From the NCBI RefSeq assembly GCF_900324465.2, contig NC_046625.1:14733519-14797518 (forward strand): DNA of 64,000 nucleotides, written 5' to 3'. Both the position numbers and the translations under genes were made by a program. This document shows positions 1-19,865 of the stretch, piece after piece. The stretch is from Anabas testudineus (Eukaryota; Chordata; Actinopteri; Anabantiformes; Anabantidae). Position 1 is the stretch's first letter; the number at the start of each line of letters is the position of its first letter. The notes beneath the pieces were generated by a model that made no database searches, had not been told where the DNA came from, and saw only the letters and a list, made by a program, of their open reading frames with translations.

Positions 1-2830
1 CAATTCAAGTTAGAATTACAAAATCATTTAATTAAAGTCTCTTACACACTATAACGTTGTTACAGATGTGCAGATGTAAGTTTGTTTGTTTTTTATTATA
101 ACTTCAGCTCTGACAGCATATCTTAAATTACAATAACTGTGCATTATGCCATTATGCCAGCCTCCATAAAATTTAACAAATGCTTATATCTGCTTGCAAC
201 AACGTTATAATGAGCTGTAAGCAATTGAATAAATGCTTGTATATAGTGCTCATAAATGATCTGTCGGGGAATTTAAATTAAGCTGACGCTTGAAGAACAC
301 ACAACTGAACCAGCATAGTTTGTTTTAATAATAATAAGCACTAGATAAATGAATATAAAAGCACATACAGTATGTCATGTTCTGGGAATAAAATAAAAAT
401 AACATTTTGACTGGAATATTTTTCCTGAACAGTGAAAACACAAAATATCCAGACCTTACAAAAACATTCTGTTGTTTATTTGGACCTTATGTCCTTTGGC
501 AACTGAGCATTAATTATATTTTGTCGTACTCCTCTTGTGAGAGCTTATTTATACAACTGCTGAGGATTTTTCTCATTATTTTTCTATTTGCTAATTTGTC
601 AGCGTCTACGTCTTAAACCATCTAACCCTTCCCAGTCTTTCCATCTTATAAACTATTTTAACTATAAAACAGAATATACAGTTTGTTCAGCGACGAGTGA
701 CTCTGAGATAGTTACTGTTCTCGTAAAGCTCAGAGAATTGGAGAGTAATCTGGCTTTTATTGCTGTTCCACTGTGAAGTTTATATGTCCATGTCTACACT
801 GAAGGAGTAAGACATTAAGTGTCACTGACCAAAGCTATTTGTCTATACTCAGGTCTAATAAAATATACACACACAGCGTCATGCTGTATTTATAACCCAA
901 ATTCATGCTGCTGAGGACCTTACAGCTTTATTTGTCCATTGTCTTGAGCTTACGCAGAAGGACATTATACATTTAACAGCTCCTGACAAGATGTCCTGAT
1001 GATACACCATCAGCTAAAAGTAGCTGATAGATGAGACATTACTTCATCCTTCAAACCAGATTTATGTTATATAAAATGATTCCAGTCAGAATGTTTTTCT
1101 TTTTATTCTTTTTATTACCTAGAAGAATCTTGTCTGTTATTTTCAGCCATGCGCAGATTAAAGGCTACATCCCTGACACTGAAAAGGAAAAAGTCAAGTA
1201 CATTATGCATTTCACAGCAGCCCAGATTCTGACCTCACTGTAAACTGTGTGCTTTATGTCTCTTTGCTGGTAGAACTGACCTACTTACCCAAATCCAGTG
1301 TAGCCTTTTGTTACTGTGTGTCTTTTTGAGATAATGCAAACAATGAGGTTGGTAGCTCAGCAACTGGGTATTAAGAGTTCCAGTGCTGTTTGAAGTCAAG
1401 GAAATACAGTAAAAATACAGTAAAACTTCGCCCAAGTCATGGGTCAAATAGTAAATGTACCCATTTGTATTAAGAATTAATAAGAAGTAAGTAATTAAAC
1501 AGTATTTATTTATTTATTAACTCAAATCTTATGGTTAATTTTGTCTTGTGAGAGCTGCTAGTGCTAATGATATTTTGCATGAAGATACATAAACAGGTAT
1601 CTATCATCCTATGCACGGGTTTACTAAGGCATGTTTTTCTTGGTCTATTTCGGACTACATTGGTACTGTTTTCTGTGTTGGAAATCTTTATTTGCTCTTT
1701 CATGTACGGAAAGAGGAATAGAGATCTGACACATTTTCATCTCTTTTTGTAACTTGATGTTTGTCTATTTTATTTGCCTAAGAAAGTATTTGTCTACCTC
1801 CGAAACCAGGTGAGCAGGTTTTGAGAGGTTTAACACTTTGGTGTTGTTGGGTTTTCTCCTCCTGAGATAAGGTAACATCTTCTCTTCCTTGTGTTCCCCT
1901 CCCTACCTCTGTCTTTTTCTTTCTGACTGAAGCTCAACAGGACTATGGGAATGATTACTGAGGAACACTCTCCAACCATCCTCCTCCTCCTCTTCCTCTG
2001 CTCACCTCCCTCCACCCTTCAATCTGGACCCTGTACATAAGAGTAGAAACTGAGGAAATTGATAAATATAATTCTTTCCAGGGCTCCATATTTCTTGGGA
2101 TGGATAATTATTTCTGACCCCACTGTTTAACCTCTAATCCCTGCAGCAGTGGTTTTTACATTTTGGTTCTCTGGGTACCCTTTTTTCCTTTTCCATAATA
2201 ATTGTTGCAAACCTGCATTTCATTTTTTCAGGACCTTTTGTTAAATTATCTTCTGAAATATTTTTAAAACGGCTTGAATATTTGTATTGACCCATTTCAA
2301 GTTAAAAAGCAACGTGGCACAATAACACAACAACAGCTCCCTGGCGTTATTTGACTGAGACAAAATGGATTAGCCATAACCAAACGAAACCCCCACAGTG
2401 CTGCTGTGACAATAGCCACCACTGATGTGCATTAGTGCTCATGCACATATTGCTGTGCTGCAGCAGCCTTTACCTGCTTCAAACTCAAATGGCGTAGAAG
2501 CAAATCTGAGCATTCATTACTTCTGTCAACCTCATATGTTGTCAGCAGAAAATCAAAATTTTATTCTTAAAGTGACACAGATTAGATTTTAGTTTTTGCA
2601 ACTTCTGCAAAACAACCCGGCAGATGTGGGTAGAAATGGGATGATTCTTAATAAATCCGCCTCTTTATTAACCCAGTCTTTTGAACATTCAACACTTATG
2701 CACAGTCCCAGAGATTATTTCAACATCAAAGTTTCAAAACAAATTCTTAACATCATTTGCTGTAAATTTACATTTCAGTCTGTGCATGCCCATTTCCGTT
2801 GTGTGCCTCCTTGTTGCTATTTATTTGTAG
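1..2830 (+). other. Gene-poor stretch, probably intron sequence of the unidentified gene ending at 3202
   Basis: I find no convincing coding exon of a recognised family here. Open frames are short and AT-rich, and none shows a known domain. The stretch ends in a pyrimidine-rich run and the acceptor that opens the exon at 2831, so much of it is likely intron of that gene. The only exon-like object is a 27-nt candidate at 1783-1809, listed separately. No tRNA, long repeat or transposon was recognised. Confidence 0.4.
1783..1809 (+). CDS. Candidate 27-nt internal microexon (KVFVYLRNQ)
   Basis: A pyrimidine-rich tract ends in an AG acceptor at 1781-1782. Nine sense codons (K V F V Y L R N Q) follow, ending in CAG directly before a near-consensus donor GTGAGC at 1810. 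The phase is 0 on both sides, which matches the terminal exon at 2831 whose first codon is TCC. The protein is not recognised. The call rests only on splice-site quality and phase agreement, so chance is a real alternative. Confidence 0.28.
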
Positions 2831-3202
2831 TCCCAAAGCCACCCTAAACTTTGCACAATGCTCCAACTGACCCCAAATATTCCCACCACTCCAGTCCAAC
2901 CCCTGCCTCACAGCAGCTACCAGCCCTACAATCCTCCCTACAACCAGCTGCACAACCCTGCTGCAGTGGCTTACAACAACGACCAAGGAGGAGGCGAGGA
3001 GGAGGATGAGGAAGAGCAGGACCCCTATTACCAACGCGGTTACCCCCCTCAGTACTACCCACAACAGCCTTCTCAATTCGCCCACGGTTACCGCTCGAGC
3101 ACCACCCACTCAGAGGACGTGGAGCTGAGATCACCTGGTGTCGCTAGAAGGTTTTCACGAGATATCGACGTCACGGACGAGGGCGAGGAGGGAGGACTTT
3201 AA
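2831..3202 (+). CDS. Terminal coding exon of an unidentified gene; acidic, Tyr/Pro-rich C-terminal tail
   Basis: The acceptor is a pyrimidine-rich run ending TTTGTAG at 2830. The frame then stays open for 123 codons to TAA at 3200-3202. The encoded tail is low complexity. It has a Pro/Tyr/Asn-rich part with repeated PYNPPYNQ-like units, an acidic run (GGGEEEDEEEQD), then PPQY, which fits the PPxY consensus for WW-domain binding. It closes with a Ser/Arg part and a second acidic end (DVTDEGEEGGL). Such tails are typical of cytoplasmic ends of membrane or adaptor proteins, but I do not recognise the family. The remaining exons lie left of the window or in it unrecognised. An internal ATG at 2858 could mislead a single-exon prediction. 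Opposite-strand frames here are Arg/Gly/Val-rich shadows. Confidence 0.6.
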   Translation, partial: SQSHPKLCTMLQLTPNIPTTPVQPLPHSSYQPYNPPYNQLHNPAAVAYNNDQGGGEEEDEEEQDPYYQRGYPPQYYPQQPSQFAHGYRSSTTHSEDVELRSPGVARRFSRDIDVTDEGEEGGL

Positions 3203-4130
3203 AGAAAGGATGGACTCACCTAAAGTGCTTGAGCCCTGCATGCCACAACACACACACACACACACACACACAGAAAAAAATGAGACGCTGACATCTCCAA
3301 ACATCTCCAATGTGTGGTGAGACCCCTCCTCCCTGTGTCTACAGTGGTTTTCTCCACCAGGTGAAACAGTGTAAATAACGCTGTGGACTCTAGAACGATA
3401 TCTCTGTAAAAGGGAGGTCCGAAAAGTGCCTGATCTATGTTAGCATCGTCCAGTGGTAGTGTAAAGGTAAGCCCCGTTTCTTCCCACCTTACTGATTTCA
3501 GGACTAAACCCTTGTTTCTGTGTGAAACTGCATGTCTCCTTTGAGCCAACCAGTGAGTGTGTAACTGGACACGTGCATCTTGTTTTTGGTTGTGCGTAAC
3601 CAGCTCGGTCATTTTATGATTTCAATCAGAGGCAACACTTGTACAGGCTACTTTTTATATGAATCATGTGCGCCCCCCCCACCCCCACTAAATGTTTTTG
3701 AAGATTTTTCTCAGTACAGTGTTCACATTATGTTTAATACCTTAACACTGTGGAACACAATCAAATGTCAATTTGTTTTTTGTTTTTTTTTAATTCTCAT
3801 TTTTGTTTTGATTATGCAAAAATCTGGCCGACATTTGTCCTGCTATATTTTATTTAAAGACAGAGTAGGTCTGTTCTGGCCTTGTTGTGAATTTAAAGGA
3901 CAAATTTCTGTTGTGTCTTGTGTTGCTGCTCCTGCACTGCAGTCTGGAAAAACATGCACTAAACGTTCAGCTGTGAGCTGGTCCCGGTGTAATCGAGATT
4001 TAAACTGTCAAACATGAGCAGTTTTAACAAGGAATGTGTCTCACCACCACCTCCTTCAGTAGTATGGACTTATTTATTTTCTATTGTTTGCCTTTTATAA
4101 CCAATAAATCTGTAATGAGAGTACAAAACT
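3203..4130 (+). other. Probable 3' UTR with poly(A) signal at 4103
   Basis: This follows the stop at 3202. It contains a short CA repeat (about 3246-3272), a C-rich patch near 3671-3685 and a canonical AATAAA at 4103-4108, about 900 nt after the stop. The signal lies roughly 100-130 bp from ATTAAA signals used by the oppositely transcribed mrpl13. The two genes are therefore convergent with nearly abutting 3' ends. Open frames inside this stretch (for example 3580-4017) look like UTR shadows. Confidence 0.45.
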
Positions 4131-4212
4131 GTGTTTTAGGCAATTTGCTTCACTTTCACAAAAACGAAAGGACAAACTTTAACTGTTGTAATAAACACGA
4201 CAAGAACAGGTT

Positions 4213-4889
4213 GATTTAATAGTTTACTCCATTTTTAATTCACATAAAAAAAAGATTTATATTAGACAAGAGTATGGACAAGTTTAACACAAGACTAATT
4301 TCTTGCACGAATTGCCTGGATGTCGTCATGGTAACTCATTAATGGGTTCACTGTGAACCCACAAACCTTCAAAGGCAGGATCCACTCCAACTGATGTCAT
4401 TTTTATGGGACAGATCGGATCATTTCATGCTTGTACAATCAGATGACCCACAGAGTTTGATTTTCTCTGATCAGAACTGAACCAAATGGGAAAATATCGT
4501 GCTGTTCCTGGATTATTCAGCTCTGCGCTGGCGAAAGGCAACACAACTGACAGGTTTTATTCTGTTTACTCCACAGAGAGGCGGCACAGAGTTTGTGTTG
4601 ACGATGCTGGCATCTACATTGTGACTTAGTGCTGCTTTAGTAAAGGCCAGTCTAGTCTTGCTGCCAGTTCTGCAGCAGAAAAAGCCAATGCTGGTGCCTA
4701 GATTTACACAGACTGTTTTTTTTTTTTTTGGAGTGTTTTGTCTGACCAGAGAAAATCTGTTTTTGTGTTTCGGACTTTTTACTAAACTTTGTCTTTCGTA
4801 ACCGCTATTACTGCAGCTGTAATTGATACGGTCGTTTCCAGTAGCGCTAATGTGAAAGAACCCTATGGTCACATCGAGCAGCCGTGATT
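4213..4889 (-). other. mrpl13: Probable mrpl13 3' UTR
   Basis: This is minus-strand sequence after the TGA at 4890. Variant poly(A) signals ATTAAA (minus) occur at 4234-4239 and 4215-4220. A 148-codon open frame on this strand (4513-4959) overlaps the last exon in another frame and has no family character, so it is treated as noncoding. Confidence 0.4.
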
Positions 4890-14828
<9,939 letters not shown>

Positions 14829-15312
14829 TTCGATAACGCTACTAACACATCCTCAAAACATTTGACCCTCAACGTGAGTGACGTCCGTCTCTTAAGTTTA
14901 CTCGGTTGAAACGAAATGTGAGGATTTGACGTTCCTTGGTACAACTTTTCCTATGTTTTGCTCATGTAGCTACATGTACCATCATTCAGTAACTACTCTC
15001 TTTTAATTGTTAGTACACCTCAACGACAAACCTCGCTTGATAATTATTATTTTAGCTTTTAACTACTTAAGTACTTTTACTTAAGTACAACAATATTTTC
15101 TCTCCGGTCCTGTTTTGATGTTGCACCACAACTTCGCTCGACACTTCCTTCCCAGACAGAAAGAGAGCGGGGAAATTTGACAGTCGACGACAAAGTCACA
15201 ATAGTTTTGATTTGATTTTATATATTAGATTTAAAAAGTCAGTTCGTTACGGCTTGTTTCACCTGTCAAAAAGGATTTAGTCTTCAAAATATTACCAATC
15301 GTCCGATCCAAA
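14829..15312. promoter_or_regulatory. Shared (bidirectional) promoter interval of mrpl13 and dscc1
   Basis: The start codons of mrpl13 (minus, 14828) and dscc1 (plus, 15313) are 484 bp apart and divergent. The interval has a CRE-like GTGACGTCC element near 14879 and GCGGGGAAA near 15168, one base away from an E2F-type GCGGGAAA. There is no clear TATA box in the expected place. A head-to-head arrangement this tight is typical of bidirectional promoters of housekeeping and S-phase genes. The element assignments are inference. Confidence 0.6.
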
Positions 15313-17726
15313 ATGAGAACCTTAGAGGAGGTGCAGGCCACTCTGGAGATCGCCAAACTGAAAGAAGAGGATCTGCAGAAAACAATCCACTGTCTGTCCT
15401 TTGGGGAAAATGTGTCGTCTGCAGACTACTGCCTGATGGAGCTGGACGACACACTGTGCAAACATATAGAATCTGGCCAAAGGTAAAGAGGTATTTTTAA
15501 TGTGGTGAAATATAGTATAGCCCAATGACAATAAGGAAACGTTTAAAGCTACTTCAAATTTAAAATGATAAAGCACAAACACAGTTGCATTACTCTAATG
15601 TTGCACATAATACGAAAACCACGGTCTTAGTGGACACAAATGATAAATCAAGTTGATAAGGTGAAAACTGTGGTGTAGTGGGGTAAGATGCGCCATCAGC
15701 ATGGATCTAGACACATGTAAATAGTAAAGGATCACTAACATTTATCATTTTCTCCTGATTTCCAGTCTGGTGATTCGAGGGGATAAGGATGAGCGTGCCG
15801 TGCTCTGTAGCGGTGACAAAACCTACGACCTCAAAATAGCTGACACCTCAAACCTGCTGCTGTTTGTGCCAGGATGCAGAACACCAGAGCAGCTGACAAA
15901 CAGCCAGGAAAGCTGTCATGTGATGCACACTCAGGTACGGAAACAGGTCTGACAAGGATACACACAAAGCTACCAGAACCTTATACACTAAAGATATCCT
16001 ACTTCTGTTGTAGATTTGGGGATTCTGCAACAGCTACTGGGAACTGAGGAAGCAGCGTCCTAAATTAAAGAAACTAAAAAAGCTTTTAATGGAAAATCCA
16101 TATGAGGGACCCACCTTAAGAGGGCAGGAGGAGAACACACAGAACAGGGTAACAAGAGTATAGAAATATAGATATATATAGGTATAAACCTTGAACAGTA
16201 GATGGTAGTAAGTGGTTTTCCTCTACATTTGTTGGCAGTACACAATGCAAGATCTGCTGGAGAGGATTCAGGCCAGTGAAGAGGAGATAACGGAGCACCT
16301 AGAAACCATCCACGCCTGTCAGATAGATGGTAAACTGAGATTTAAAAATAATACTAATTTAATTATATGTTTTTTTAAAGATGTCACACTTTAAATAAGA
16401 AAATCAAAATCAAGTTTTTTTGCAGTGCCTGTGAGATGCTTTTTTAAAACCAGTGGACAATTAACTATTACTAGCAGAAGTTGCTTTTCCGCTAAATAAA
16501 TCTAACCAATGTTTGGTGTACATACCTTTCTTTCAGGCTACTGGCGTATCCTGGACTTTGACTATGAGATGAAGCTGCTTGGTCATGTGACTCAGCTGGT
16601 GGATTCTGAGTCATGGTGTTTCAGTAAAGTACCACTTGAAACTTGTCTGGAAGAGTTATCTCCACTGGAACCCAAGTGAGTTAACCACTGTCATCCTCAA
16701 GCTCACCCGTAGAGATCTATAACAGGAAGACTACATATCTATAATCAGTGTCCCTTCCTTACAGAGAAATGATTGAGCACTGCTTGAACAGCTACGGGAA
16801 ACGTTTTACTGAAAATGGTAAAGAAAAAACAACCTATGAAGATCCTGAGATTTAACTAGTGAACTAGTAAAATCTTCTGCAAGCTGGATTTACACAGTTT
16901 AAATTGTCTACAAACATTTCTGTATCCTTTCTCCATGCAGGGAAAGTGTTTTATGCACTAGATGAGGATAAAGTCTGTCAGGGCATGGCACTAATGCTCC
17001 TGCAGAATGCCATCAAGTTCAACCTGAGGGAGTTTCAGGAGGTCTGGCAGCAGAGCGTGCCAGAGGGCATGGGCACAAGACTGGACCAGCTAAAGGTGAG
17101 ATTATATCTATTATACATACTACATTCACAGAGAACGATGATCAGTTAGTGCAGATGTCTAAAACCTGCCTTGAATAATATTTCTAGTACCACAGTGGGG
17201 CAGTTGCTGTTTCTCTCTGTTCACTACTCCTGAGGTCCTTTTGAGAAAATAATCCCTGCACTGACCAAACTCTGATTCTTCCAGAGCGTCGCCCTGGTGG
17301 ACCGCGCCTCGCGTCCAGAGACCATCTGCTTGCTGCGGGTGGAAGACCTCCCAGAGGACACGCTGGAGCGATTCAACCATCTCTTCACACTCCGAGAGAA
17401 ATGGACAGAAGAGGACATCACGCCATACATACAGTTGGTGTCATTCTTTTAGGAGATTATCGTAACCTTTGATAAAAGCAAGAGAAATAGCAACGTCAAT
17501 TACTTTTACCTTTATGTTAAATAAAGGTAAACAAATGTGTCCGGTTGACATTGCACATGTGATTTCTTTAGCTAATCAGTATTTGTAATGTTTCTTCCTC
17601 TTCTCATCATCCAGAGACTTGTGTGGAGAGAAACAGACCACTGGAGCCCTCCTGACCAAATACGCTCGATCTTCAATGCAAAACGGGATCAAGGTTTTCA
17701 ACTCCAGAAGGCCTGTTGCTACATGA
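15313..17726 (+). CDS. dscc1: dscc1, sister chromatid cohesion protein DCC1
   Basis: DCC1 is a subunit of the alternative clamp loader CTF18-RFC (with CTF8). It helps load PCNA, links the loader to DNA polymerase epsilon and supports cohesion establishment in the nucleus. Length is 390 aa (human 393). Exons are 15313-15482, 15766-15934, 16014-16148, 16239-16329, 16537-16675, 16765-16817, 16941-17095, 17285-17433 and 17615-17726, and they chain in frame to TGA. Diagnostic blocks are SLVIRGDKDERAVLCS, KTYDLKIADTSNLLLF, LKKLLMENPYEGP, EFQEVWQQSVPEGM, LREKWTEEDITPYIQDL and GEKQTTGALLTKY, which span the CTF8-binding N-terminal region and the C-terminal winged-helix part. Exon 8 uses a weak donor (CA|GTTGGT), supported because only that junction restores YIQDLCGEKQ. 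The start agrees with the human N-terminus. Confidence 0.96.
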
Positions 17727-19865
17727 ACAGATTCACTATTAATATATATATACAGAATGTATATGGTTATGTTTCTACCCAAGCATTTGCACTTGTCATA
17801 TCTCTTGATATTTGTTATGCAGTTACCTTCTAAATGTTCTGCCAGTCATTTATCATTCAAGCTTCTAGGTTTAATGTGATAAAGATAGAAGTATTTTGTC
17901 ATTAAAACCAAACCTGATTTGCATTATTTGTTTTTATCTGTAAAAATGCTACATATTGGTATTAAATTTTTCAAAATATCATGACATACGTGTGTGTCAG
18001 TGCAGAATCTCAGTCCAGACATCACATAGGTGGCTTTCAGTTTTACCTCTTTTTTTCACCTCGAGCTGGAAAATTGAACTAGAAATGACAGGAGGGTGCT
18101 ACACTGGAGAGAGTCCACAAGGTGGTGGCACACACACAAGCCCCACAATGATAACACAGTGCCGACGTCCAAATGAATTGCTCCATTTGACCTTGTGCAC
18201 AGCATTCAAATGATTTAAAATGCAGAGAAAAAGTAATTCACAGAATCACACGAATGACTTCATTTTGATTTGCTTAATGTCCTCTAGTTACTTAAAAACA
18301 TCAGGTTTCTGCAGACGGGATCCCAATGTCATAGAAAACTGAACTGAAAATACAACTGACATTTTAAAAGTTCATAATCTATTTTACACAACACTTCATT
18401 GCACAATATTTTAAATCTCTACATAGTAGAGGGGAGATCACCGTAACAGCTGCTGTAGGGGTTCAATTCGCACATTTTGTTGCTTCTGAAATCTCACAGA
18501 GAAGGTAACATAGAATCTGCATTGGCTCATTTTAATAGAATTTAAATTCATTTAAAGCAGTCGTGCCTGTGAAAGTTTGTCTGATGTCAATGTTAATGTG
18601 GTTGTCTATGGCTCACATCAGCAGTAATGTGCCTGACTCAGTTCGTGTTAAACATCCACAGCCTGTCTTTCTTTCCTAACAGTATGTGAATCAGTCCTAC
18701 TGCCACATGAAGAAGCGTCCACCAGACATTAGCTAAGATACACAGCTTTGTTACAACACAGACACAAAACTACACATATGCATGTGTCTGTGTTTCCTAA
18801 ATGACTTTATCTGCACTGGTTGGCTGACTAACACTGACATCACCTGATGGGAGTGCTGACTTTATCAGTTCATGGGGTAAAGAGACCCCAGCTGTGTGTG
18901 TGTCTTTTATCTGCTGTGTTAGTCTTCATGGCGCCCACAAAATGATGAATTCTTTTTACTTCCTCTCCTCCAATGTATCATCTCTCTGCTTTTTGCACTC
19001 TGATAATCTCTTCACCCATCACAGCACTTATTGCTTCTCAATTGCCCTTTTCTTCGTTTTTGTGGAAACAACCGTGATACCTCATCTTCCTCTTTCTTCT
19101 GTAAGAGAAACTACATGATCAGCAACGCTTTATAGCATAAAAGCAGATGGGAACAATAATATACAACAATAATGATCATACTTTATTGATGTCACAACAC
19201 TGCAATGATTCTACAGAGGCTACAGAAGCTTGTTACACAGCACTGTACAAAAGTGAAAATAAAGTGGAACATAAAAATCCAGATTTTAAATGTCAGTTTG
19301 ATAGTTAGAAGATAGATAGAAAGAAGAGAACTCTTATCAACACATTTGGTCACATCACTGGTTAACCACCACTATCAGCTTTTGTTTACCTGTAAAAGTA
19401 TATATCTTATATGCACTTATATTAGAAAATATGCTAATATCTTGCCTCAAATGGTAAATTATCAATATATAATCAGCTTTCTAAAAGAAATGTCATTTCC
19501 TCTTATTCTAAAGTTTTAGTCTCACTGGACTGATGATTGCTATAACTATGCTTTATTGACAGACATTAGTTGTGTATATATATTAATTTAGTTGTAAAGT
19601 ATGCTTGTTCTGTGATTTTGATCCATTGTTTATTTACAACAGTGATATAATCTGAGTACTTAATAAATACACATATATTTGTCCCATTTTACAATTCACC
19701 TTTTGATCCAAGGTTAATTCACATTTAATTAGTAAACAGAAACTAATATAAAAAAAAATAACCTATATTCAATCTTAAATGTTAAAATTGGATTTAACCA
19801 TGTGCCTTGGAATCAACCAAGAGTTTGCAGTGGTCATCTATCTTCTAAGCACAGCATCCCACTTG
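17727..19865. other. dscc1 3' UTR, intergenic DNA and cpq 3' UTR (convergent genes)
   Basis: After the dscc1 stop, a variant poly(A) signal ATTAAA lies at 17961-17966. From the other side, minus-strand AATAAA candidates for cpq occur near 19629-19634 and 19553. Between them the DNA is AT-rich with no coding exon or recognised transposon. A 74-codon plus-strand frame near 18894 has no family resemblance. Confidence 0.4.

Noticed and set aside
2768-3134. Minus-strand frames opposite the terminal exon
   Set aside because: They are Gly/Arg/Val-rich complements of a Pro/Tyr/Glu-coding exon whose plus frame has the acceptor and sensible composition.
3580-4017. 145-codon plus-strand frame
   Set aside because: It is in the 3' UTR of the unidentified gene, Phe/Leu-rich from T runs, and has no family resemblance.
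15668-15712. GTGGGGTAAGATGCGCC resembling a fish repeat start
   Set aside because: It is a single short match with no recognisable body or second end in dscc1 intron 1.
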